Assembly (NCBI GenBank): GCA_004123355.1
Contig: SCHM01000003.1
Span: 5,289,058-5,353,057 of the forward strand
Length of the DNA: 64,000 nucleotides
Direction of reading: 5' to 3'
From: Amphirosellinia nigrospora
Lineage: Eukaryota; Ascomycota; Sordariomycetes; Xylariales; Xylariaceae
The notes below the pieces were generated by a model. It had not been told where the DNA came from, did not search any database, and worked only from the letters and a program-made list of their open reading frames with translations. Shown in pieces: positions 1-11,211 of the stretch (positions are counted from its first letter, which is position 1; every line of letters begins with the position of its first letter). The translations under genes were made by a program, and so were the position numbers.

Positions 1-2252
1 GTGATCGTGAGTCAGCTATGTTTATATTATCAGTTGTGTTGATGCCCAGTATTGACAACCCGAGTTTAAGTAACATATAGACAGAGATGAAAGCTTACTT
101 TAGTAGCGATTCTGGTTATTTTGTCACGATGTGAGTAGTCACGGTGAAGCCTATAGACAAAGGACGTATGTGTATATAGATGGAGACTAGTCATCAGGAG
201 AGATAGATCCCTCGCGCAATAACAAAAGTCTTACCTACCCCATACCAGAGGTCCTGGCAATTTTTACCTCCTTGTTTCCATACATTTTGGCAAACAGAGA
301 AATGTCGGAAAGTTTATAAACTATTCTGAAATCTTGACCTTTAAGAAATAAATGAGTCAAAGCTCTTCTCCTCACAACGATATATCCCCACTGTACCTTT
401 TGTACTTTGTTTTACTTTCCATACAGCGACCGCTTCAGTGCAAGGCACACACGGAGAAAGCGACAAAAGGACTTGTATCTGTATATTGTCACAATTGACA
501 CAGATAGTAATTTCAGTATTGACTTATTGTTATCGCACAAGGAGGGACTTCTATCTAGCCTGTAAAGACAACTCTAGCTATATATAGTTGTGTATATGGG
601 CCCGTGCCCACTATCCACTATCCCTCTGTGACATATCGGGTAAGCATTAGCCCACAGAAACTTTCGTGCAGCGACAAATAGTCAGTGACAATCTTTTCCT
701 AGTTGTCTTCTCAAGTTAGACCTGGATTGGGAACTTCTCTAGTGATCTAAGCGAATAAGTCTATCCTGAGGATGAGTAAAAGCCGGGTTGCCTCTTATGG
801 TACGGCCGGCCGGGGCGGGCTCGAAATATATCAAGTTGTTGAAGTAGTTAGGGAAGCGGGACATATGCTATATGCGATTAACATTCGATACGGAGATGTC
901 TGCTGGCTCATCATGGCGGTGTGTCGATCCCGCCCTCCCTCTTCGCCGCCGGGCCTCAACGGCCGAACCCCGGGCAGGCCCCGGGCGCGCTGCTCCCCCC
1001 ACTTCAAACAATGCCGCTTCTATCTGTGCCACCCCCTTGCATGCAGGTTAATGTATGTATGTCACGGCGTTATCGGGACACTGACGTACATATGCAGCCC
1101 GTATACGGATTACTAATATATGAGATTATGCTGAGTCATAATTGTGCTACAACCCTACCTAGTGCTCTCTGGGGAGTTTGACGGGCTTATCGCTTAAGCT
1201 TGAGAGAATAAGCAAGTTCCTGAAGAATTAGGGATATTATATAATTAGATAACAACTTATAGGCGTGTAGGCTGTGGAGTTAAGAATCGTGACAAGATTG
1301 CGGGATTGTGGAGTAGATCTGGAGAGATCTAACCTTTTATATTACTATAATTAGATAATGTTAGATGGTTTGTATTGTAGCTAATGGTATAAAAACTATG
1401 CTTTACTCCATACATGGCATCTATAGTTTCTATATAAATAGGTGTTCGGGCTATTTGCGGTCTGGCAACTATTGGCGGTCTTGAAAATGTGATGAACTTG
1501 CACTATGGGCCCTTGCCAAGCATCGTAGTCGATTTTGACTTGAACCCCTCGGATGCTCGCGTTAACTAATCAACTAGCTCGCGGCATTTCTGAAATATGG
1601 CTCCTTGCCCGCCCAATGACAAGTCTGACATTTCGGTAGATCGACAAAAGATCGTCATAGCGCGCGGAAGTATCCTCTTACATACTGCTGCCAAGTCGGG
1701 TATCCGGGCACCTGCACAGTCAGATATCGGCGGAGCGGTAAAGCTATGGGTTAGGGACTTTCCGACCTAGGAGATGATGAACAGTCTGTTTGAGTATTTC
1801 TTGCGATTAGAGGAACCGCAAACACCATCATTTGGGTCGGGTCAGCCGGGACTCCACATAGATATCAAATATGCACACGGAGAGTACATAGAGATAGGCC
1901 AACGACATAAACACTAGATAGCGCTAGCGGGAACCGAACTCCACTCGTCTTATATGTGAAGCTGGTAACATCACAACTCATAGATCTGGCACCATAAAAC
2001 TAGACACGAGATGTGACCAGAAGTCTCATGCTTCTTTTGTAATTTGGATTTGTCTTAGTGGCTAAAATATAAGCGCGGTGCCGTTATCGCTTTCGTCTAG
2101 CTAATACCGAAGGAGACTGGGAGGGGGGAAGGTGGCAACGGGAACTGTCCATAAATGCCAATTACTTGTATATTAAGGGTACGAAAAGTACGGCTTCTTG
2201 TCAAATATTTATACCTAGGCACGCAAATACATATTATTATGACACGCCAAAC
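1..2252. other. Gene-poor stretch upstream of the P450
   Basis: No gene recognised. Open frames of 60-115 codons here show no familiar domain. There is a G+C-rich patch around 800-1000 inside otherwise A+T-leaning DNA. A TATA-like string lies at 2064-2073, about 180 bp before the P450 start codon, and could belong to its promoter. Confidence 0.5.
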
Positions 2253-4225
2253 ATGGAGGTGAATTCGGATTTTTTCACGTCTAATCATCTCTACTCGTTG
2301 GGTGCGCTAGGCGTAGTAGTTCTGCTGCTGGTAAGAGGTTTTTATACAGCCTGTTCCTTTGGACGGGTATTAATGCTAATTACCGCCAGGTCCTGAGCTC
2401 AGCCCGAAATGACCCTCTCTCTGATGTTCCCGGGCCGTGGTATGCCAAATGGACCGAACTTGTTGCCAAGTACCATTGGGTGACTGCAAACAAGTCGATC
2501 TATGTTCATAATCTTCACCTTAAATATGGTATGATATCACTTTACCAAGACCTGACCAACGTCAAGTGTTGGCACTAACTGCCGGTAGGACCTATTGTTC
2601 GAGTCGGCCCTCGTGAGGTATACATTGCGGATCCAAAGGCCACCCAGACAGTCTTCAGAATCAAGAAAGAATTTCTCAAGGCACAGTGGTACCGGGCTTT
2701 CGCCCCCTTTGTCATTAATATCTTCAGTACCCTAGATGTACCACTCCATAGGCGCTTCCGAAGATTATTATCGGCACCACTCTCCGAAAGCGGCCTCAGA
2801 TCATTTTATCCGCAGGTCGAACACAAAGTCGATCTTGCCATTGAGGGTATAGAAAAAGAATTCAAGACTCGTGGGGTTGCTGATGTCTATAAGTGGTGGT
2901 TTTTCTTAGCGACCGATATCGTCGGCGAGCTGAGTTTCGGGAGGGATTTCGTATGCTGGAGAGTGGAAAGGTTCGTTCTGAACAGTCACATCTTGGAGAA
3001 TATGACGACTACGATCCTGACTAGGCAAGCTAACCGATGCCTTAGGTGAATCAATATATTACCGATATACAAAGTGTCGGAAAGTTGGCGGCATATCGTT
3101 CTGCATTCCCCTCACTCTTACAGCTTTCCATGCGCTTTGGCATTCCATTGCCAATCTTATCTACCGCCCAAACAGCTGCTAAGCGATTAGCAAACTATTC
3201 CAAGGAATCATTAAAGCGCTACGCAGCTATCGTAGAAAAAGAGGGCCCCGGTTCTAGGCCAACACTTTTCACCAAGGTTTATGATGCTGAGAGCGACGAT
3301 AATATCACCCAGGACGAGATGGCAGATAATGCGCAATCATATAGTGAGTAATTCTCGGTGCTATTTTCTTTCTGTTTCGGCAACTTTCGGAGCATCAAGT
3401 TTCCAAGAGAGTGCCTGAGAGCTTCTAGACCTTCCACAAATCAGCTCCAAATAGCAATAACTGACCCCGATTGTTGTAAAACAGTCGTCGCAGGGTCGGA
3501 CACAACTTCAAATACGCTAACGTTCCTCACCTGGTCTGTCTGTCGCCACCCAGAGGTAAAAGCTCGGCTCTTGAAGGAGCTCGAAGTACTTCCAGACGGC
3601 TTCACTTACGAGGACATGCGTCAAGTACACTTGCCCTACCTTGAGTGCGTCGTTAACGAGACCCTCCGGAGGTACCCCTCTGTCCCTGCTGGGTTACCGA
3701 GAGAGGTGCCCGAGGGAGGGGCTGAGTTATGTGGCTATCATATCCCAGGCGGATACACAGTGTCAGCACAAAACTATTCTCTTCACCGTAACCCGGACGC
3801 TTTTCCGGATCCCGAAACGTTCGACCCATCACGATGGGAGAATCCAACCCAGGTCATGAAAGATTCATTCATACCTTTTGGCGGCGGCTCGAGAAGTAAG
3901 TTAACACGCCATTTTTGAGCATCATCCTTCTCCCCATCTCTACTACCCTAAAAAAAAGTCTCATACTGGGAAGTACCCTGCTGATTTGGTTGGCTCTCTG
4001 TTAGTTTGTATCGGATTACATCTCGGGAAGGTTGAAGTCAAATTAGCAACAGCACGCTTTTTCAAAGCTTTTCCTAATGCCAAAGTGTCGACGCTGGAAG
4101 GGATGAAAGATGAAGATATGTCTCAGAAGCTGTTCTTCTTGAGACCCCACAAGGACATCGCTGCTTATTGGAGCTGTGGTAGGTTTGGATCATACGATCT
4201 CATGGTTCACAATTACGTCCAATAA
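2253..4225 (+). CDS. Cytochrome P450 monooxygenase
   Basis: Haem-thiolate monooxygenase, membrane-anchored, oxidising a lipid or secondary metabolite; the substrate cannot be read from sequence. Six exons fit: 2253-2330, 2390-2528, 2589-2970, 3046-3343, 3485-3895, 4005-4225, all with GT..AG ends and consistent phases. The product would be about 509 aa, normal for the family. Visible are a hydrophobic N-terminal anchor, the proline-rich VPGPWY hinge, the I-helix oxygen-binding motif AGSDTTSN, the K-helix ETLRRYP (ExxR), the PERF-like region FDPSRWENP, and the haem loop FGGGSRICIG, assembled across the last intron with its Cys ligand present. One base is missing near 2951, between GRDF and MLESGK, so the raw frame breaks there; this looks like the G/C undercalls seen in neighbouring genes. 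No biosynthetic backbone gene is adjacent. Confidence 0.88.
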
Positions 4226-5122
4226 TATGCGAAACCAGCATGGTACAAATCGGCAGTATCACGAAATCATTGATACACAACTTGCTCTCTACATATATAT
4301 CTAGGGGCCAGGTAGATGTTCGGTATGTTATGGAGTGTCGGCCGGGCAGCGGAGTTAGGATGTGGATTATTTATGGCGTCTGAGACGGAATATGGTCAGC
4401 ATCATTCTCGGTTAGAGAGCATAGATTATGGATAATTAGTTTCTACCTATAATGTGTTACTGTCACGTATGCTACTCGGTTACTTACATCTATCTGCTCA
4501 CTTTGTTCCAACTCAAGAAAACTCTTCGTAGAAGAATTAGTGTGAACAACATTTCGCTTGAACATGTTATCGGATCCGCACTCCAATCATATTAATTAAG
4601 GTATAACGATTACGAAACTACCTAACCACAATCAATGATCTTGTCGAGTTTCGTGGGGATAGGACTTCATCGTGACGTTCTACTCCACTCGTCCTAGCTG
4701 CTAGTGATCCGTTTGGCTACGGGCTTCCCAGTCTCCACACTTCTGTCTTCCGCGTGTCCAATTAAAATCTGGTCCCAATGGGAGTGAATGTACCTACTAC
4801 GATCCTTCTTTCGCTATCGCCTCAAAAGAGAAAAAGAAAAACTACCAGAAAGGGTTTGGTTCTACAGATATCAGTGCAAGATAAGCGCACGGGACTCATA
4901 CTAGCCGCTAGGATATCTGCTTGTTCTTAGACATCTAACCCGTTCGTCGCTCTTCTCGATCTTAAACGAAAAATAGACGCGCCTCCCACTTACTATCGTA
5001 CTTTCGGTTACTTCTCACCCTCAACCACTTTCTGTCATTAATGGCCACCATCTGACACTCAACTAGACTCAACGACAGTCAGTTACTATGGCATCATTGG
5101 GGACATCCCGTTTGGCCTTGCC
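4226..5122. other. Intergenic between P450 and MYND gene
   Basis: Contains the P450 3' untranslated region and the presumed promoter of the MYND gene. The pyrimidine-rich stretch before 5123 is typical of fungal 5' leaders. No gene or RNA seen. Confidence 0.5.
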
Positions 5123-6172
5123 ATGACGAGTGGGTGCCCAGTCTGTTACCCAAAACTGCGGCCGCAAACGCAACTGCTCCTATGCAGCGGCTGTAAAGTC
5201 GTCCATTATTGTGGCGCCGACCACCAGAAGAAACACCGTCCAGAGCACAAGGCGGCGTGCACTTCCATCATTAAGACCCAGGGAAAGCTTGATAAAGAGG
5301 AAGCCACACTTCGAGCTGACCCAGGCGACATGTTTACGCCGAGGAATGTTTTTGAGAGCTGTGTGGGCAGGTTCTGGGTTTGGTCGGGACCCGCGATTAC
5401 ATGAGGCCCGATTCGCAGCTGCCGACGCTCTACTTCAGGTCGATACAGTCAAAGCCGTCGAGAAGGCTTTAGCTCATTTTCAGGACATGCTGCGACTCTG
5501 TCGGTCCGACAATCTAGGCGTCCGAGACATCGTTCCTGGCCTCTTACTTCGCCTGGGGCGAGAGCAGGAATGCTATGACTTTCTCAAGTGGTGGGCGACC
5601 ATCGACGGACACTATGATTGGGGCAATGTAAGCCTGCCATATCTTGACATCCGCGGAGCCGACGCGTTTGAAGCAATGTACGCTTCTGCTAGCCGCTTGA
5701 GTCTTAGCCAGCTTGCCATCCTTGTGCTCCTGAAGCTGCGTTTATCCCTCGATATCGAAGCTTATGACCCGCAATACATGGATTTCGGGCTCTCTTGGCC
5801 CCTCCTCCCACGGAGTTCATGCGGCCGATTGGCGAAATTACCCAGAAGAAAGTCAGAACGATTACAGATTCTGATGTGCCAGAAATCTCCGAGTTGCTCA
5901 AGGATCAATACCATGCTTTGTTTGAAATGGCCCACAAGCAGAACCCACATTTTTGGGAAGCTTTGGTGGACGCATCGGACGACACTCCATCCCTGCCTCC
6001 GGCGTACAGTCTCGGTTCCGTTGAGGAGGCCATTTTGAGCGTCCATCAATGCAAGAAGGCCTGGGAAGAAAGTTATGATGCTATTATAATGGTTGAAACG
6101 GAAGTTGGCAAGTTAACTGAGGTATACGACGGCCCAGCTACTGCATCGAAAGGTGTGAATACTGGAGAAGTC
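5123..6172 (+). CDS. MYND-type zinc finger protein (N-terminal part of a possible MYND-RNase H fusion)
   Basis: Begins with an MYND zinc finger at residues 5-46: CPVC, CSGC, YCGADHQ and HKAAC supply the Cys/His ligands, with His where many MYND fingers have the sixth Cys, as is common in this fungal group. After it comes a helical region conserved in fungal MYND proteins (DMLRLCRSDNLGVRD, ECYDFLKWW, QNPHFWEALVD). MYND fingers bind proline-rich peptides; no enzymatic activity is evident. The ATG at 5123 is chosen because the finger starts at residue 5. Three single-base losses, near 5376, 5404 and about 5795, push the frame along; each sits in a G or C run. No introns seen. After the last shift the frame stays open into the RNase H region with no stop, so the right boundary given here is arbitrary. 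Confidence 0.7.
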
Positions 6173-7466
6173 ACAGCAATCTCAGAGAGACGAAGAGGTT
6201 CTGGCAGAGCATTCCCATCCAAGTTTTGTGCGCCCACAACAAACACGCGCCCAGAAAACCTGTTCCCGCCTTCACGAACTGGTCGAGGTCAAATATATCA
6301 TTTCGTCCATCGCAACAACCAGAAAAAGGCTCTCGCATACGCTGACGGAGCATGTTCAGATAATGGACAGCAAAACCCACAGGCGGCCTGGGCTGCGGTT
6401 TTTCGCCCCTCCATTGGTGACAATACCCGTCCATGCGTGGTATCAGGTCGACTGGAGCTCAAGGCCCTTTTGAGGACGAGAGTGTGGCAACTAGCAACCG
6501 GGCCGAGCTTCGTGCAGCCATAGCTGTCTTGCGTCGCAACGACTGGCGAGCTGATGGGTTCACTAGTGTTGTCATCGCAACCGATTCATCTTATCTTGTC
6601 GATGGCGCCACTGAGTGGGTGAAGAATTGGGTTCGCAATGGTTGGAAGACGCGAGCTGGCGGTTCCGTCAAGAATCAAGATCTGTGGGAACTTTTCCTCG
6701 GCGAAGTAGAGAAATGTGAAGAGGCAGGCCTGGGAATTGAACTATGGAAGATCCCCAGAGAGATGAATGAGTTTGCCGACGCCGTGGCAAAAGAAACAAT
6801 TCACAAAGGGGCAGCCCCAACCTACTTCGAAAACATACAACTTGGCTCTTCGGCGGCTAGTACCAGATCTCCAGGAGAGCCTCGAATCGTTTGCCTATGC
6901 TTAGAGTATGAGAGGTTGTTCAATGACTGCTATGCAAGTCTCATCTCGAGGATTACCGCCAAGGCCAAAATGGACCGAGCCACGACTCAAAAGGCCGCCT
7001 TGGACTTGCTCACTCAGAACCCTCCGCCATCTGTGATCCTCATCACTGATGCAGGTGCTACGAATCTCATGAAGGTTTGGGAGCGCGTCATCGACTGTCT
7101 TCGCGGAGGGTCGACGGTGGTACTTGCAGTGAGCTTCAGTTCATTCGTAAATGAGGGCCAATTTAATCGCTGCTTTGCCAAGATTGGTCTACCATGGAAA
7201 AGAGGGGGTACTATCGAACAAATGTCAGTCTGCGTACCAGAGTTGTTGATGATCGCCTGAAGAAACAGCTCCTTCCCACCTATAGCCAAAAGGCTCTTTA
7301 TGTTCAAGGAGTGGCCAGATCGGACGTGTGGTATGCTGGTGAGAAGGATGAGGTTGCTGTTGCTTTTACGAAAGTTGGGAACGGCATGCTCGGTTATGTG
7401 GGAGATGTGAACCCGGAAGATGGCTCTGAAGCGGTGATTCTTGCTATGCTTGGGCTTTTGAACTGA
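6173..7466 (+). CDS. RNase H1-domain protein with a C-terminal domain of unknown function
   Basis: Ribonuclease H1 fold, predicted to cut RNA in RNA-DNA hybrids. The four acidic catalytic positions are all visible: Asp in AYADGACSDNG, Glu in SNRAEL, Asp in ATDSSYLVDG, Asp in NEFADAVAK. WVRNGWKTRAG is the usual segment between the second and third strands. It is host type, not the RNase H of a retroelement: no reverse transcriptase is nearby. After the domain follow about 220 residues (ILITDAG, STVVLAVSFSSF, LGYVGDVNPEDGS, ILAMLGLLN) conserved in some fungal proteins; a glutamine-amidotransferase-like fold is my guess. Single-base losses near 6463 (GG before CCC) and 7203-7207 (G run) break the frame. 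No separate start codon or promoter space is evident: the frame is open back into the MYND region. Confidence 0.7.
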
Positions 7467-7480
7467 ACAGGAATGGGCTG

Positions 7481-7570
7481 AAGGATAATGAGCTGAAGGA
7501 TAATGAGCTGAAGGATAATGAGCTGAAGGATAATGAGCTGAAGGATAATGAGCTGAAGGATAATGAGCTG
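7481..7570. repeat. 15-bp minisatellite, six perfect copies
   Basis: Unit AAGGATAATGAGCTG repeated exactly six times, with degenerate flanking copies on both sides. It starts 14 bp after the TGA of the RNase H gene and so probably lies in its 3' untranslated region. In the frame of that gene each unit carries a TGA; the reverse strand is open through the array. Confidence 0.97.
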
Positions 7571-8731
7571 AACGAAAATGGACCAAAGTAAAAAGGGGTG
7601 GACAGATAGAGAAGTTGGTGCAGACCAAATAATTGCTACTTGTTTGATATTACAGGGACTGGTTTCTTCTAGCAATTAATCCTCGTCAATATCTTCTCGC
7701 TTGTTCTAGCCTTGAGGAACCTTGATATGTTTAATGCCAAACCCAATCAACACTCCGTAAGTTGCAGCTTGTATCGTATGCGGCAATGAAGGGAGTCTGC
7801 CCGAAAGATCTGCGCATGCTGGACTACTTAATGGCATATATGCTATCTATGGTAAGACACATTTTTCATTTTATCATTCGTATATCCAGTTATCAGCAAC
7901 ATTACAGCCCCCTCAAAAGATCCTCGCCACTTTCTGTCACGCCCAAACTGTCCTCTAACCCTCGGCCTGTGCCGCCATTTCATGCACAAACTTTCCCAGC
8001 GATAAGCTATCTGAGGCCACGCTCTCTCGAACCCATCTCATCAGCGCCAATACATAATCAGGGTTCTGGAAAGGAGAGTTGCGATCCATCTATTTGCAGA
8101 GCTAGAAGGGTGACGTAGTAAATTAGCCAGGTTTACTACTCCGACTCAGGGTTTACCAGAACAGCTTCTTTTTTTCGTTTAAGAGCTATAAAGACAACTA
8201 GAATATCTTTAAACAAGGGTTGTGAACTCTCCTGTTGTTATGATTTAGTACGTTTCCCATTAAAGGCGTGTTCTATAGTTGAGGTGATGGCAATTTAGGT
8301 GGAAATAGTCCATCGGCGGATATAAGTCTAGCTATCGAGTACTAGAAAATCTAGAAATATAATAAAGAAATGAGATAAAGAAATGAGATATAGAAAGGTC
8401 TGAAACTTCCCCAAGCACTAGAAATGGGTACAGGAATAGATATTATTAAGCTTTTACCCATACACTACCTACAGGCGACCCTAGTTCACTTTGGAGCTCT
8501 ATAATCGAATACTCTTTTGCAGAAGCTCTTGTTACGCTATATCATTTGGTCGTCTAATCCCACATACGTCAAAAGCGTAAATCACCATGCCCACGAACAT
8601 GTCAATTAGTGTGATCAAAGACAGTTGTAGAAGCTTTTTAGATTCCACTATATACAAATCTCCTTAGTTCACTATTTGCTTAGTCGCAAGTTGGACTAAC
8701 TGGTCAAATCTTGAAGTGGTTCTTCATTACC
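7571..8731. other. Intergenic between convergent RNase H and GH128-like genes
   Basis: Probable 3' regions of two convergent genes. A 39-codon open segment at about 7735-7851, ending in a GTAAGA donor-like site, looks codon-like but matches nothing I know. A short near-repeat, AAAGAAATGAGAT twice, lies around 8365-8392. Confidence 0.4.
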
Positions 8732-10060
8732 CTATGGGTTCAGTTTGGGGGGATACTGTTGCTGTATTTGCTTAAAGGCTTGTCCCACAGCTGTCAGCTG
8801 TCCATTCGCGGTCAGCTGGGCTCCTTGCGAGCCGACGTAGTTTAAGCCTGCCCAGATGAATCCAACGACGCTAAGGAGATAGTCAGTCAGGCAAGGCTCA
8901 CGGTGAGTTCCAATAAAGAGTGAGGGGAGTTATTGACTAAGGCACTTACTATTGTTGAGTGTAAGCCCAAGCAGTGAAATCGCGTAGGTATTGAGCCTGT
9001 GTTTCAGGAGATGGCCCATCACAACCCAATTCGCCAACAAAGACGTTTTTGTTGCCAAAATTAGCCCATAGCCGCTGGATGTTTCTCTGCGTCGTGCCGA
9101 GATCGCAGCTATACTCGTGGTGGTTGATTGCCTGTTGGAAGATCAGAATGTTAATTGTAAGTCTCTCACGACACCTCTTGCCAGATAATAAACAATATCC
9201 AAAATTCGGGCTGGACTTACCCATGCATCGTGGAGGCAGTTTGGACAGGCAGCAAAGTAGTCCCTGAACCAGGAAATTTGGTCCTCGTAAGTGCATCCAT
9301 ATTGCCCAGGTGCGTTGCAAGCAGGGTATGTTGGGTTGACGGGGCTCGGAGTAAAAAGCTTGACCTTGCCGACACCAAACTTTTGGTTGATGATATCTGC
9401 GACCACTATGATTAGCCAAGAGCGTTATAGATCTCCAAGAGCGAGCTGGGAATATTACTGGTCTCCGTATAATATCGCGACGCGCACTGCTGAGCCGTGA
9501 GGTTGCAGCCGACGCCGTGGTCTGGGCTATAGGCACCGAACCAGTTAGGCTCGTTCTCGAGAAACACGCCGAATGGGACGGCTGAGTTGGGCAATGCTGA
9601 TAACTGCGGAACATCAAAGTCTCGGCCCCAGAGAGTGGGCATAAATTTGATGTTGCCGTTGTTACAAACGTTGATCGTTGCGTCGTTACGGTTGTCGGGG
9701 CCCCAATTCATCAAAAGCTCTAGTAGACGGAGAGGTTACGTTAGCAAAAGAAGATGAAGATACGGTTAAGTTTCCATGGCCATACCTGGACTAATCAAGT
9801 TGATTTCGTTACAGTCCTAGAAAGTGTAGTAGTTAGTATTCGAAACTGAAACCTCGCACCGACCAAAGTGGTCAAGCCTTACTGTCGCAGTATTAAAGGG
9901 AGAGCCAAATGCTGCACCATAGTGAAACTCTAGATTTTTATAAATTTAGCCATAGACTCTAGTATAGCATAGAAAGGTCAAACTTGCCTCCAGGGCCTCT
10001 GGCAGCGTTGACCACCGAGAGAGCGGATAATATCCCAAGAAATTTGACAGTTCCAGCCAT
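8732..10060 (-). CDS. Secreted glycoside hydrolase, GH128/Asl1-like
   Basis: Seven exons on the minus strand (10060-9988, 9929-9883, 9816-9786, 9719-9459, 9396-9221, 9131-8950, 8870-8732) give an intact 302-residue protein, with phases agreeing at every junction. It opens with a secretion signal (MAGTVKFLGILSALSVVNA, cut near ARG). NWGPDNRND and FLENEPNWF look like the substrate cleft and acid/base Glu of the Asl1 glycosyl hydrolase core; FVGELGCDG would hold the nucleophile Glu, and GFIWAGLNYVGSQ is the last strand. Characterised GH128 members cleave beta-1,3-glucan, so cell-wall glucan turnover is plausible, but family assignment is by motif only. The first intron uses a GC donor (G|GCAAGT). 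This is one of the few genes here without a frameshift. Confidence 0.72.
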
Positions 10061-11211
10061 CTTGTCAGCAGGAGCCGAAGCAGTATAATTTTAGATAATG
10101 ATGCGAGAAGCTCAATGATGGATTATCACACACCAATTCGGCGACTGTCGTCAGCCTCTTAAATAAACCTACCACTCATCTTGTTGTCAGGTACACTATT
10201 CAGAACTTCCTGGTTAAACATAAGAAAATCACGAATTCTACCTAAGCGTAATTAGACCTCTTGGTCACGAGTATAACGTCCGGCCCACAAGCTTGACTCC
10301 CTTGATGTTAGCGGCGGGCTAAGGCAACGCAACGTTCCAGACCTCCATCTCCGGCTATCTCAATTTGGATACACCGGCACTCGTTGATTTCGCCACAAAT
10401 GCTGACCGGATTCAAAGAACCCTTGAATTGATCAAAATAAGAAGGAGCGTTGTCAGCAATAAAGGGCTGAGTGTCATACAAAGGATCTTTAGCGCCGAAC
10501 GTTGTGCCTAGTTTCCACGAGGAACCCTAAATTATGGGTGCGTTGCATTGACGGCGGCACTTTAAGGCCGCCATTCCGGCAAGTGAAGCAAAATCTGGTA
10601 AGACGGAGCCGCCTCTCTGGTATTTCACATGTGGCGGTGTTAGTGTTGTAACCCTCCTTTCAAGTTCCTTAACCATGTATACAATGCACGAATACACACG
10701 ATTCGCTAGGCCCGGTATACATACGTCTCACTTAAGCAAATCGGAGTAAGGATTTAAGCATCGAGAGGATCCTGAGCTTATTTCCCCAGTACCTGCGCTC
10801 CATGTAAGCCACATGGCCGAGCTAGGCTCCACAACCCCGAAGGTGTGACCGGCGTCTCCTTCTACCCCAGCCCCGTATCCACCCCCGTACCCACCCCCGC
10901 ATCACCACCCACGTCACCGCCGATCCCTTAAATGGAAATCCGGAAATTTAGGTAAATGTCGTGCAGGGGCCTCGAAATTCTGTGAGAAACATCTAGCGCG
11001 TCAAGAGATTCACAGTTGAGGGTTAAAGCTTACTTGCGCAGTGACGCCCAAATTTGTACACTTCTATAATAGTATCTAGTGCAATAGCCAAATAGTTGAT
11101 TAGTTTATTTTACAAGAAGACACTGCGATTTAATCGGCTAATGAGACGGAATGATAGTTCTCTGGATGTTTACATTACATACACCATGCCAATATACATT
11201 ATGTCCAACCC
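10061..11211. other. Upstream region of the GH128-like gene
   Basis: Promoter side of the GH128-like gene. Read on the minus strand there is a TATA-like TTTATTTAAG at about 10160-10170. A 12-bp imperfect triplication (CCCCGTATCCAC and variants) lies at 10871-10906. A GGCTAA at about 10317-10322 resembles the XlnR core, and C-rich strings around 10865 resemble CreA sites; both are too short to trust. Confidence 0.35.

Noticed and set aside
772-1181. Two overlapping open frames of 86 and 114 codons
   Set aside because: Arise from a G+C-rich patch with few stops; no domain, no splice-site support, odd composition.
6173-7466. RNase H region as part of a retroelement
   Set aside because: No reverse transcriptase, integrase or endonuclease nearby; motifs are of the cellular RNase H1 type and the block is continuous with a host MYND region.
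7014-7628. 204-codon open frame on the minus strand with SAHYP repeats
   Set aside because: The repeat is the reverse of the 15-bp minisatellite and the rest is antisense to the RNase H gene.
7735-7851. Codon-like 39-residue segment followed by GTAAGA
   Set aside because: No partner exon or known domain found; too short to call a gene or relic.
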